A stretch of DNA of 60,872 bases from Streptomyces calidiresistens (lineage in GTDB: Bacteria > Actinomycetota > Actinomycetes > Streptomycetales > Streptomycetaceae). The stretch lies in the NCBI RefSeq assembly GCF_014141525.1, contig NZ_VKHS01000001.1, forward strand, positions 1 through 60,872, read 5' to 3'. Both the position numbers and the translations under genes were made by a program. Below are positions 52,971 to 60,872 of this stretch, in pieces. How positions within the stretch are numbered: position 1 is the first letter of the stretch; each line of letters begins with the position of its first letter. Under the pieces are notes generated by a model. It ran no database searches. It worked only from the letters and a program-made list of their open reading frames with translations, and was not told the DNA's origin.

Positions 52971-53303
52971 ATGCTCTACGCAGTCATAGCATTTGACAGC
53001 ACGGATCCCGGCACATTCGAACGCCGAATGAGTGTCCGACCTGCTCATATGAGTAACGGCGAGAAAATGATGACCGACGGTTCCTTCCTCTTCGGAGGGG
53101 GTATTCTCGACGGCGCCGGGAAGATGGTCGGCGGAGTGCTGATCGTGGACTTCGAGACCCGCGAAGAGATCGATGAGTGGCTGAAGAACGAGCCCTACAT
53201 CATCAACAAGGTCTGGGACCGCGTCGATGTCCACCCCTTCCTCGTGCCTCCTCAGTTTTTGAGCCTCTTCCCGAAGTTCCAGGAACACCCGGTCGCCGAC
53301 TGA
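52971..53303 (+). CDS. YciI-like (YCII) domain protein
   Basis: 110 residues. The YCII pattern is a ferredoxin-like fold with VIAFDSTD, RPAHM, GGGILDGAGKMVGGVLIVDFET, EIDEWLKNEPYI and HPF; the conserved His/Asp pair of the family is His26 and Asp60 (approximately). Role in clusters is often cyclase- or isomerase-like, unproven here. AAAGGAGAA precedes ATG. The stop overlaps the possible start 53303 of the transporter. Confidence 0.85.
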   Translation: MLYAVIAFDSTDPGTFERRMSVRPAHMSNGEKMMTDGSFLFGGGILDGAGKMVGGVLIVDFETREEIDEWLKNEPYIINKVWDRVDVHPFLVPPQFLSLFPKFQEHPVAD

Positions 53304-53335
53304 TGGCACCGCTTCTCTCAGGGAGCTCCCGCACC

Positions 53336-54898
53336 ATGGAGACCAATTCTCGCAGCATCAGAACACTCACCCTACTGATCACCAGTCTGGGTTCGTTCGT
53401 GGTTCTACTCGACGGATCGATCATCTTCGTCGCCCTCTCCGAGATCCAGCGGGATCTCGGCGCGCAGATGTCCCATCTTCAGTGGACCGTTGACGGTTAC
53501 ACGCTGCCGTTCGCTGCGCTGATGCTGATGACGGGAACCCTGGGAGACCGGCTGGGACGCAAACGCGTCTTCCTCAGCGGCTTGGTCGTCTTCGTCGTCG
53601 GCTCCGCGCTCTGCGGGTTCGCCGACAGCTTCACCACTCTGATCATCGGCCGGGTCACACAGGGCATCGGGGCCGCCGCGATCGAGACGGCGAGCCTCGC
53701 CCTGCTGGTCTCCACCTTCAGCACCGCCCACTCCCGCGCAAAGGCGATTGGCATCTGGACCGCCGTCTCCGGCGTCGCGCTGGCACTGGGTCCGCTGGTC
53801 GGCGGAGTGCTGATCGAGTTGTTCAGCTGGCACGCCATCTTCCTGCTCAATCTACCGATCGGCGCGGTGGCCCTGGTCCTCGGCTTCCGTTGGCTGATCG
53901 AGTCCCGCAACCCGAACGCCCGGCACCTGGACATCCCCGGTCAGATCCTCATCACCGGCGCCCTGTTCTGCCTGATCATGGGCCTGATCCAGGGCGAACG
54001 CGAGGGCTGGGGCTCGCTGCTGATCGTCGGTCTGCTCGTGGGCTCGGTGATGCTCTTCGCCGCCTTCCTCTCGGTGGAGGTGCGCAGCCGGGAACCGTTG
54101 CTGCCGCTCGACCTGTTCCGTAACCGCACCTTCGCCACCTCCGGCGCGATCGCCGCACTGCTCGGCTTCGTCATCGTGGGCGCGATGTTCTTCATGGCCC
54201 AGTACTTCCAGAATGTGCAGGGTCACTCCGCACTCGACGCCGGTCTGCGGCTGCTGCCGCTGACCCTCGGCATCTTCTTCTTCTCCCCGCCCGCCAGCAC
54301 CCTGGCCGGACGGATCGGTCCTCGTGTCCCGATCATCGTCGGCGCCGTTCTGGTGACCGTGGGCTTCCTGCTGCTGACCACCGTCGAACCCGCGAGCGGC
54401 TTCGCCGACGTCTGGTGGAAGCTGGGCCTGGTGGGCGGGGGTATCGGCTGTATGTTCGCCCCACTGACCCTGGCCGTGATGGCCTCCACGCCGCCGGAGC
54501 GGGCGGGCCTGGGCTCCTCGGTGATCAACACGACCCGGATCGCGGGCTTCACCGCGGGTGCCGCGGTGCTGGGCACGGTGGTGATCAGCCGGTTCAAGAA
54601 CTCGGTGGTCGACGCCCTCGTCGACCTGGGCGTTCCGGCTACCGACGGACGGGAGATCGCGGACGGGTTCGGCGGGGCCGGCGTCGGCCTCGGCGAGGAC
54701 CCGGACGCGCCGGCCGCGCTCCCGATCAGCCCGGTGGAATTCCTCCCGACCGTCAACGAAGCGTTCGTCGATGCCACCCACACCGCGTACCTGATCTGTG
54801 CGGGCTGCACCCTGCTCATCGCCGTGCTCGCCACGGCACTGCTGCCCCGGGGCCAGGTCGCCGAGTCCACCCCGGAGCCCGTGCCTGCCGCGGGATAA
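53336..54898 (+). CDS. MFS drug exporter, DHA2 (EmrB/QacA) family
   Basis: 520 residues from ATG 53336 with 14 predicted helices. Motif A is GTLGDRLGRKRVF, motif C is GVALALGPLVGGVLIE, D1 is LDGSIIFVALSEIQRDL. Likely pathway exporter and self-resistance. AGGGAG lies about 10 bases upstream of 53336; ATG 53303, which overlaps the previous stop, would add 11 residues. The loop of about 50 residues before the last helix (VPATDGREIADGFGGAG) is usual for the family. Confidence 0.92.
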   Translation: METNSRSIRTLTLLITSLGSFVVLLDGSIIFVALSEIQRDLGAQMSHLQWTVDGYTLPFAALMLMTGTLGDRLGRKRVFLSGLVVFVVGSALCGFADSFTTLIIGRVTQGIGAAAIETASLALLVSTFSTAHSRAKAIGIWTAVSGVALALGPLVGGVLIELFSWHAIFLLNLPIGAVALVLGFRWLIESRNPNARHLDIPGQILITGALFCLIMGLIQGEREGWGSLLIVGLLVGSVMLFAAFLSVEVRSREPLLPLDLFRNRTFATSGAIAALLGFVIVGAMFFMAQYFQNVQGHSALDAGLRLLPLTLGIFFFSPPASTLAGRIGPRVPIIVGAVLVTVGFLLLTTVEPASGFADVWWKLGLVGGGIGCMFAPLTLAVMASTPPERAGLGSSVINTTRIAGFTAGAAVLGTVVISRFKNSVVDALVDLGVPATDGREIADGFGGAGVGLGEDPDAPAALPISPVEFLPTVNEAFVDATHTAYLICAGCTLLIAVLATALLPRGQVAESTPEPVPAAG

Positions 54899-54966
54899 CC
54901 GGGCAAACGGCCGGCTGCGGTGACCCACCCGCTTCATCCCGACGGATCTGCCGCCAAGGAGGCGTC

Positions 54967-55851
54967 ATGACCACTCACCCCAACGGAACCCTCGACTCGG
55001 CGCTGGTCGAGACCGACTGGCTCGAAGCGAACCTGGGCCGGCCGGGCCTGGTCATCGTGGACTGCACGGTGAATGTCCGTCCGCTGCCGGAGGGCGGTGT
55101 CGACCTGGGCCCCGGCCGGGACGGTTACCTCGAAGGACACATCCCCGGAGCGGTATTCGCCGACCTGCTCACAGAACTCGCGGACCTCGACCGGCCCCGG
55201 CCCTTCGCCATCCCGGAGTCCGGGACGTTGGCCGGACGCCTGGAAGAGCTGGGCATCAGCAGCGAGGACACCGTGATCCTCTACGACCGGGCGCACACCG
55301 CCTTCGCGACCCGGCTGTGGTGGATGCTCCACTCCCTCGGCCACGACAGGGCCGCCGTACTCAACGGCGGGTGGCGCAAATGGACGGCGGAGCGGCGACC
55401 GGTAGCCACCGAAGTACCGCATCCGGAGCGCGGCACCTTCGTACCGCGGCCCCGTCCGGAACTGTTCGTCGGCCTGGAGGAGGTGCGGCTGGCGACCGAG
55501 GATCCCACCGTCTGCCTGGTCAATGCCCTCTCACCCGAGCAACACGCCGGGGAGGTACCGGTGGCACACGGACGTTCCGGCCACATACCGTCCAGCGTCA
55601 ACGTCCCGGCGGGAGCGCTGATCGATCCGGTGACCGGGGGCTTCCTCCGCAAGGGGCAGCTGGCCGCGAGACTCGACGAGGCCGGTGTGACCAAGGCGGG
55701 GAAGGTCATCGCGTACTGCGCGGCCGGAGTGGACGCGACCATCGACGCCTTTGCCCTGAAGATGCTCGGAATCACCGACGTCGCGCTCTACGACAACGGC
55801 CTCCTCGAGTGGAGCGGCGACCCGTCGCTGCGCCTCGACACCACGGCCTAG
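54967..55851 (+). CDS. Thiosulfate/mercaptopyruvate sulfurtransferase (tandem rhodanese)
   Basis: 294 residues with two rhodanese domains. The N-terminal domain (GYLEGHIPGAVFADLL, VILYDRAHTAFATRLWW) lacks the Cys; the C-terminal domain has Cys251 in YCAAGVDATID. It transfers sulfane sulfur. In this operon it may supply sulfur, or detoxify cyanide or persulfide, but no obvious sulfur-incorporating enzyme is present. GGAGG before ATG. Confidence 0.9.
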   Translation: MTTHPNGTLDSALVETDWLEANLGRPGLVIVDCTVNVRPLPEGGVDLGPGRDGYLEGHIPGAVFADLLTELADLDRPRPFAIPESGTLAGRLEELGISSEDTVILYDRAHTAFATRLWWMLHSLGHDRAAVLNGGWRKWTAERRPVATEVPHPERGTFVPRPRPELFVGLEEVRLATEDPTVCLVNALSPEQHAGEVPVAHGRSGHIPSSVNVPAGALIDPVTGGFLRKGQLAARLDEAGVTKAGKVIAYCAAGVDATIDAFALKMLGITDVALYDNGLLEWSGDPSLRLDTTA

Positions 55852-55863
55852 AAAGGATCACGC

Positions 55864-56205
55864 ATGGCCTACGACGCGGAACTCGCGGACCGGATTCGGG
55901 AAGCACTCTCGGATCAGCCGCAGGTGCGTGAGGTGAAGATGTTCGGCAGTCTCGCCTTTATGGTGAACGGAAAAATGGCGGTTACTGCCAACGCCGAGGG
56001 CCAGATGATGCTGCGGTGCGATCCCGGACGGACCGACGAATTTCTCGCGCGTGAGGGAGCGGACTGGCCGGAAATGCAGGGAAAGAAGATGGCCAAGGGC
56101 TGGATCATCGTGGACGCCCACGGCATCGAGTCGGAGCAGGCGTTCGGTACATGGATGTCCGACGCACTGGAATACAACAGGAAGGTCAGCGGAAGTGACG
56201 ACTGA
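55864..56205 (+). CDS. TfoX N-terminal domain protein
   Basis: 113 residues matching TfoX_N: RIREALSDQPQVREVKMFGSLAFMVNGKM, EFLAREGADWPEMQGKKMAKGW. Function of stand-alone TfoX_N proteins in actinobacteria is unknown. It starts 12 bases after the sulfurtransferase stop and overlaps the next gene by 11 bases. Confidence 0.85.
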   Translation: MAYDAELADRIREALSDQPQVREVKMFGSLAFMVNGKMAVTANAEGQMMLRCDPGRTDEFLAREGADWPEMQGKKMAKGWIIVDAHGIESEQAFGTWMSDALEYNRKVSGSDD

Positions 56206-56902
56206 GGAGGAGACGCACGGAACTCCGTCCTTCACTGGTTTTCCACCGGAGATGTTCAGTTTCCTGGAAGGACTGGAGTGCGACAACTCCAAAGCCTACT
56301 GGGAGGCCCATCGGACGGTCTGGGAAACCCACGTTAAGGAACCGGTCCGCCGGCTGATGGCGGATCTGGAGGACGAGTTCGGCCCTCTGCGGACCTTCCG
56401 CCCCCACCGCGACGTCCGATTCTCCAAGGACAAGTCCCCGTACAAGACGTGGGTGGGCGTGACCACCAGCGATCGGGCGGTCGGCGGAGTCGGTTCCTTC
56501 CTGCGGATCAGCGCCGATGACATGCGGCTGGCCGGCGGGGCGATGGCCCTGGCCCCGGACCAGATCACCCGCTTCCGTAGAGCGATCAACGACCCGGCGG
56601 CGGCGAAGGAGTTCGAGTCGCTCCGCCAGCGGCTCGACGCAAAGGATCTGCCGGTGGGGCCAGGGATGCCGCCGGTCCTCAAACGGGTGCCCGCCGGGTA
56701 CGCGGCCGACCACCCGCGCGCCGAACTCCTGCGCTGGAAGGGTGCGGTGGTGGTCAAGGAGTACCCGGTGGAGAAGTGGATGCACCAACGCGAGGCCATC
56801 GAGCGAGTGCGGGAGATCTGGACCGCGACCGCGCCACTGACGGCCTGGATCGACAAGCACATCGGGGAGAGCGAAGCACCTCCCCGACGCCGCGGCGCCT
56901 GA
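56195..56902 (+). CDS. DUF2461-family protein
   Basis: 235 residues. Family landmarks: FTGFPPEMFSFLEGLECDNSKAYWEAHR, FRPHRDVRFSKDKSPYKTW, GGVGSFLRISADDMRLAGG. No catalytic assignment for the family is known to me. GTG 56195 overlaps the TfoX gene end; coupling is likely. Its inclusion in a biosynthetic operon is curious and could be hitchhiking. Confidence 0.85.
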   Translation: MTTEEETHGTPSFTGFPPEMFSFLEGLECDNSKAYWEAHRTVWETHVKEPVRRLMADLEDEFGPLRTFRPHRDVRFSKDKSPYKTWVGVTTSDRAVGGVGSFLRISADDMRLAGGAMALAPDQITRFRRAINDPAAAKEFESLRQRLDAKDLPVGPGMPPVLKRVPAGYAADHPRAELLRWKGAVVVKEYPVEKWMHQREAIERVREIWTATAPLTAWIDKHIGESEAPPRRRGA

Positions 56903-56949
56903 CTCCCGCCCGCCCCACGAAATCAGTCCGACGACCCGGGAGGTCGCAG

Positions 56950-58797
56950 ATGTGCGGAATAACCGGCTGGGTCTCGTTCGATCGGGACCTGACCCGGGAA
57001 CGCGAGACCCTGGACGCGATGACCGGGACCATGGCCTGCCGTGGTCCGGACTCCTCCGGTACCTGGGTTGGCCGCAACGCCGCCCTCGGACACCGCCGGC
57101 TCGCGGTGATCGACCTGCCCGGGGGCAGGCAGCCGATGTCAGTACAGACCCCCGACGGCGAGGTGGCTCTGGTATACAGCGGTGAAACGTACAATTTCAC
57201 CGAGCTGCGCGAGGAACTGGTCCGGCAGGGGGAACGATTCACAACCTCCAGCGACACCGAGGTGGTGTTACGCGGCTACCTGCGGTGGGGCGAGACGCTG
57301 GTCGACCGGCTCAACGGGATGTACGCTTTCGCCCTCTGGGACGCCCGAAGCCGCAAGTTGGTGATGATCCGGGACCGAATGGGGATCAAGCCGCTCTACT
57401 ACCACCCCGTTCCCGGCGGCCTGCTCTTCGGCTCCGAGCCCAAGGCGATATTGGCCAACCCGCTCGCCCAGCGGGTGGTCAACGTGGATGGCATCCGGGA
57501 ATCGCTCTCCTACGCCTTCACCCCGGGCCACTGTCTGTGGGCGGGAATGCGGCAGGTCGAGCCCGGCACTCTGGTCACCCTCGATTCCGGCGGGCTGCGC
57601 GAACGCACCTACTGGCGGCTGGAGACCCGACCGCACACCGATGATGTCGCCACCACCGTCGCCACGGTCCGCGAGCTGCTCGACGACACGGTGCGGCGAC
57701 AACTCGTCGCGGATGTACCGCGCTGTGTACTGCTCTCCGGTGGCCTGGACTCCGGTACCCTCACGGCGCTGTCCGCCGCCCATCTGGGCGAGGAGCGGGT
57801 ACGAACCTTCTCGGTGGACTTCACCGGCCAGGCCGAGAACTTCCGGCCCGACGAGTTGCGGGACGCGGTGGACGCGCCCTTCGTCAAGGCGATGGCGGAG
57901 CACGTCGGTTCCGACCACGCCGACATCGTGATCGGTGCCAAGGCCCTGGCCGATCCCGACATCCGTCGGGCCACCATCACCGCCCGTGACCTGCCGATCA
58001 GCATGGGGGACATCGACTTCTCGCTCTATCTCCTCTTCAAGGAGATACGCAAACGCTCCACCGTCGCGCTCTCCGGCGAGGCGGCGGACGAGATTTTCGG
58101 CGGATACAAGCACATGCACATCCCTGAGATCCAGCAGGCCCGCACCTTCCCGTGGATCGTTTTCAACATCGGCGCTTTCGACAAGGACGGCACCGGCATC
58201 CGGCCGGGACTCTGGTCGGATCTGAAACTGGAGGAGTACCGGCGGGAGCAGTATGAGAGCGCGCTCGGCGAGATCCGGCGACTTCAGGACACCGACGGCC
58301 CCGAGGACGACTTCGAGTACCGGATGCGGGTCATGATCTACCTGCATCTGACGCGGTTCATGCGTTTCCTCCTCGACCGAAAGGACCGGCTGAGCATGGC
58401 GGTCGGGCTGGAGGTCCGGGTGCCGTTCTGCGATCACCGCATCGTGGAGTACGTCTACAACGCGCCATGGCTGTTCAAGACCTATGACGGCAGGGAGAAG
58501 AGTCTGCTGCGCGGCGCCGTGAGGGACGTTCTGCCCAACTCGGTCGCCCTGCGACCCAAGAGCGCCTACCCCTCCACCCAGGACCCGTACTATTTCACCG
58601 AACTCCAGGAACAGGCCAAGGAGTTGCTGGCCCGCCGGAACCACGAGGTGTTCCTGTTGATCGACCGCGGCTGGCTGGAGACCGCGACCGGACGGGAGGC
58701 GGCCGGAATGGACCGGCTGACCCGACTGGGTCTGGAGCGGACCCTGGATTTCGCCACCTGGTTGGACGTCTACAGTCCCGACCTGCGGCTGTCCTGA
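56950..58797 (+). CDS. asnB: Asparagine synthetase (glutamine-hydrolysing) / amidotransferase
   Basis: 615 residues. Class II glutaminase: nucleophile Cys2 (MCGITGWVSF), CRGPDSSGTW, GHRRLAVIDLPGGRQPM. Synthetase domain: PP-loop S263-GGLDS268, SGEAADEIFGGYKH, and DRLSMAVGLEVRVPFCDHR. Family members in secondary metabolism amidate a carboxyl group, and an amide-bearing product is a fair inference; a plain housekeeping AsnB cannot be excluded. ATG 56950 with GGGAGG upstream. Last gene of the island. Confidence 0.93.
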   Translation: MCGITGWVSFDRDLTRERETLDAMTGTMACRGPDSSGTWVGRNAALGHRRLAVIDLPGGRQPMSVQTPDGEVALVYSGETYNFTELREELVRQGERFTTSSDTEVVLRGYLRWGETLVDRLNGMYAFALWDARSRKLVMIRDRMGIKPLYYHPVPGGLLFGSEPKAILANPLAQRVVNVDGIRESLSYAFTPGHCLWAGMRQVEPGTLVTLDSGGLRERTYWRLETRPHTDDVATTVATVRELLDDTVRRQLVADVPRCVLLSGGLDSGTLTALSAAHLGEERVRTFSVDFTGQAENFRPDELRDAVDAPFVKAMAEHVGSDHADIVIGAKALADPDIRRATITARDLPISMGDIDFSLYLLFKEIRKRSTVALSGEAADEIFGGYKHMHIPEIQQARTFPWIVFNIGAFDKDGTGIRPGLWSDLKLEEYRREQYESALGEIRRLQDTDGPEDDFEYRMRVMIYLHLTRFMRFLLDRKDRLSMAVGLEVRVPFCDHRIVEYVYNAPWLFKTYDGREKSLLRGAVRDVLPNSVALRPKSAYPSTQDPYYFTELQEQAKELLARRNHEVFLLIDRGWLETATGREAAGMDRLTRLGLERTLDFATWLDVYSPDLRLS

Positions 58798-58967
58798 CGT
58801 ACCGGGGGGCGGCAAGATCGTGCCGCACGGGGCCGCCCACGAGGTGGCAGGGGGCGCCACGACAATTCCGGTTCGCCGGGGAACCACAAAGCGTGCGCCC
58901 CTCCCGGGCTCCGCCACCACGATGTCTGGTACCGACACATCATTCCGGGCGTGGCCGTCACCGTCCA
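58798..58967. other. Intergenic gap before the CRISPR relic
   Basis: About 170 bases after the asparagine synthetase stop with no supported gene. It is where a leader for the second array would lie. It is not AT-rich, so a functional leader is doubtful. Confidence 0.4.
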
Positions 58968-59102
58968 CGTGTTCCCCGCCCGAGCGGGGGGTGGCCCCGG
59001 CGTTTCCCAATATCGTGTTCCCCGCGCGAGCGGGGACGGTCCGCGCAACGGGAGTCTCCGATTCACCGGTGGGCCATGTTCCCCTCGTAAGCGGGATGCC
59101 CT
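58968..59102 (+). CRISPR. Decayed CRISPR array, three repeats
   Basis: Repeat A 58968 (GTGTTCCCCGCCCGAGCGG), repeat B 59014 (GTGTTCCCCGCGCGAGCGG) and repeat C 59075 (ATGTTCCCCTCGTAAGCGG), of 28 bases each. B to C keeps the 61-base period; A to B is 46 bases, so spacer 1 has lost 15 bases. Repeat C is the degenerate terminal repeat, and it matches 27791 onwards beside the first array. No cas genes nearby. Confidence 0.78.
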
Positions 59103-59574
59103 GCTCCTTGTGCGCGCTTCATCGACAGCCCCCTCCTCTCTCTCGCCCCGGGTCGAGAGGAGGGCCCACCACCCGGCCCCGGGCCGCCACCATTCCCCCT
59201 GTGCTCCCCGGGCACGGGGAACACAGGGGAAGTTGCGCCAAGGCTCTTCCCGAACACCGGAGCCCTGCGGGCCAACCCGAGGAGCGCCCGCTCCCCCGGC
59301 GGTTCGACCTGTCGAACCGCCGGCGGGAACTCGGGCGGATTTGCTTCAAGTTTCCGCAAAGTCGGCCTGCGGGAGCACGCCCCCCACCCGGCACGACCTG
59401 CACGATCAGGCAGCTGACGCACCGTCGGAACGAGCGTCAAATGAGCGTCACGAGCGTCAGGATATCGCCCGTAACGCCCACAACGCACATAATGCGCACG
59501 CGCGAAACCGCAGGTCAGGAGGCCTTTGCGGCCGGTTCGAGGATCGCGACGCACTCCAGATGATGGGTCATCGG
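59075..59574. repeat. Long imperfect direct repeat, copy B (right border of the biosynthetic island)
   Basis: Partner of 27791-28298, same orientation. Here the copy continues into the complete-looking methyltransferase gene, so this is probably the ancestral locus. It includes a hairpin with arms CCCCTGTGCTCCCCG/CGGGGAACACAGGGG (about 59196-59230) and a perfect CCGGCGGTTCGA/TCGAACCGCCGG hairpin near 59296-59323. Confidence 0.88.
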
Positions 59575-60872
59575 AAAGAGGTCGAAGGCCCGGGTGAAGC
59601 GGGGGCGGTAGCCGTGGTCGCGGAAAGTGGCCAGGTCGCGGGCGAGGGCGGCCGGGTCGCAGGCGACGTACGCGATACGGCGAGGGCCGAGTCCGGCGAT
59701 CAACTCGACCACCTTGCGTCCGGCGCCCGCACGGGGCGGGTCGAGCACGACGAGGTCGGCCTCGGTGATGCCGGTGCGCGGCAGCACCCCCTCGACCTTC
59801 CCCTGTTCGATGCGGACCCGTTCGAAGTCGGCGAGGTTCTGGCGGGCGTCGCGCACCGCGCGGGCGGAGGACTCGATGCCGAGCACCGCACCGGTCTCCC
59901 CCATCCGGTCGGCCAGCGCGCCGGCGAAGAGGCCGACGCCGCAGTACAGGTCCAGGGCGGTCTCCCCCTTGCGGGGCAACAGGCCGCGCATCACGGCGTC
60001 CACCAGTACCTCCGGGGCACGGGTGTGGATCTGCCAGAAGCCGCCGCCGCTCACCCGCCACGTGCGGTCGTCGGCCCGCTCACGGACGTACGGGCGGCCG
60101 TGCACGCGGTGGACGGAGCCGTCGCGCTCCTCCACCCGCTGCACCGACACCGGCCGGTCCAGTTCGACCAGTGGCAGCCGCTCGCCGGGGCGAGGGGTGA
60201 TCACCACCTGGCGGTCGCCGGAGCCGGTGGCTGCGATGGCCTCGACGGAGGCGATGCCGGGCCACTCCCGGCGCTCGACGCCCAGTTCGGAGACGCCCTC
60301 GGCCGCGATGAGGCAGCGGTCGATCGGTTCCACATCGTGGGAGCGGTGGCGCCGCAGGCCGGCGCGTCCCTCGGCGTCCACGGCGTACTGGACTCGGCTG
60401 CGCCACGCCGGGACCTCACCGGCCGGGACCTTGTCGCCGGGAGCGGGCTCGACGGTGCCGTCCCAGCGGGCGTCCTCGGGGGTCATGCCCGCGAGCCGGC
60501 TCAACTGCTCGGTGAGGACCTCACCCTTGAGGCGGCGCTGGGCACCGGGCTTGGCGTGCTGCCAGTCGCACCCGCCGCACCGGCCGGGGCCGGCGTAGGG
60601 GCAGGGCGCGGTGACGCGGTCCCTGGACGCCTCCAGGATCTCGACGGCGTCGGCGCGCAGGAAGCGGGACTTCTCGTGTCCCTCGGTGACCCGGGCGATC
60701 ACCCGTTCGCCGGGCAGGGTGTGCCGAACGAACAGCACGCGCCCCTCGGGGGTACGGGCGACGCAGTGTCCGCCGTGGGCGACCGGGCCGACCTCGACCT
60801 CCCACTCCCGGCCGACCAGGGAGGGGGCGGCGGAGTCGGTGGAGGCGTCGCCGGACCCGGAGGGGCGGGACG
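59515..60872 (-). CDS. 23S rRNA (uracil-5-)-methyltransferase-like protein, RumA/TrmA family (partial, start beyond window)
   Basis: At least 452 residues are visible; the frame stays open to the last base, so the start lies outside. An iron-sulfur cysteine pattern (CPYAGPGRCGGCDWQH), SAM site LDLYCGVGLFAGALAD, catalytic LDPPRAG region and VACDPAALARDL are all typical of RumA/RlmD/TrmA m5U methyltransferases; the visible N-terminus (GPVAHGGHCVAR...LPGERVIARV) is a TRAM domain. It methylates rRNA or tRNA uridine. Its 3' end is duplicated at 28239-28298. Confidence 0.92.
   Translation of the reverse strand, partial: SRPSGSGDASTDSAAPSLVGREWEVEVGPVAHGGHCVARTPEGRVLFVRHTLPGERVIARVTEGHEKSRFLRADAVEILEASRDRVTAPCPYAGPGRCGGCDWQHAKPGAQRRLKGEVLTEQLSRLAGMTPEDARWDGTVEPAPGDKVPAGEVPAWRSRVQYAVDAEGRAGLRRHRSHDVEPIDRCLIAAEGVSELGVERREWPGIASVEAIAATGSGDRQVVITPRPGERLPLVELDRPVSVQRVEERDGSVHRVHGRPYVRERADDRTWRVSGGGFWQIHTRAPEVLVDAVMRGLLPRKGETALDLYCGVGLFAGALADRMGETGAVLGIESSARAVRDARQNLADFERVRIEQGKVEGVLPRTGITEADLVVLDPPRAGAGRKVVELIAGLGPRRIAYVACDPAALARDLATFRDHGYRPRFTRAFDLFPMTHHLECVAILEPAAKAS

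Noticed and set aside
28299-59074. Integrative conjugative element or prophage
   Set aside because: No integrase, excisionase, relaxase, FtsK/TraB or phage structural gene is seen between the repeats; recombination at the repeats fits better.
27386-59102. Active type I-E CRISPR-Cas system
   Set aside because: No cas gene is present in the window, and both arrays lack a leader-like AT-rich region; only arrays can be claimed.
1-60872. tRNA, rRNA, tmRNA and riboswitch genes
   Set aside because: No TTCGANTC-type T-loop with a matching acceptor stem and no conserved rRNA stretch was found by reading; a tRNAscan/Infernal run would be decisive.

Overview
The DNA looks like an actinomycete chromosome, Streptomyces or a close relative. 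It is very GC-rich, uses G/C at third codon positions, and carries SARP-type regulators, type I-E-like CRISPR repeats and many actinobacterial IS families. No rRNA or tRNA gene was seen. The first 32 bases are a near-perfect Nextera sequencing adapter, so the left edge is an assembly end and not native DNA.

Left part (1-15 kb), ordinary to mildly accessory: the tail of a biosynthetic locus (acyl carrier protein, ketosynthase, FAD/NAD(P) protein); a hemerythrin-like protein with a NarK-type transporter; a VKOR-family membrane protein; a methyltransferase under a Fur/Zur-like box; and a tripartite tricarboxylate transporter (two TctC-type binding proteins, TctB, TctA) facing a CitA/CitB-type two-component system across a palindromic candidate operator.

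Middle part (15-28.3 kb), a scrap-yard of mobile DNA: truncated or frameshifted IS3, IS5 and IS1182-family transposases, a clipped MFS gene, a Doc-type toxin-antitoxin pair, an ArsR regulator with a divergent MFS transporter around a perfect palindrome, a lower-GC helicase-nuclease gene that is a candidate antiphage factor, paired giant hairpins beside a group II intron relic, and a five-repeat CRISPR array without cas genes.

Right part (28.3-59.1 kb), a biosynthetic island. Two SARP regulators and a TetR regulator precede a long, tightly overlapped operon: three tandem FAD-dependent halogenase-like enzymes, a type II thioesterase, one KS-AT-DH-KR-ACP polyketide synthase, four DUF1702-family proteins with a cation/proton antiporter among them, an FAD oxidoreductase and a ferredoxin. 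A second operon holds VOC, SCP2, methyltransferase and YciI-like proteins, a DHA2 exporter, a rhodanese sulfurtransferase, TfoX-like and DUF2461 proteins and an asparagine synthetase. Both operons start with 11-bp-spaced GTAAG repeats placed 8 bp upstream of a -10 element, the classic SARP operator layout. The domain content suggests a polyene-type chain built iteratively, oxidised or halogenated, and possibly amidated. I do not recognise a known product.

The island lies between two imperfect direct copies (about 500 bp) of a segment made of a decayed terminal CRISPR repeat, a structured trailer and the 3' end of a 23S rRNA methyltransferase (RumA/RlmD-type) gene. The right copy belongs to the intact-looking gene that runs off the window end. 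This arrangement suggests the cluster was inserted or exchanged at a CRISPR/methyltransferase junction.
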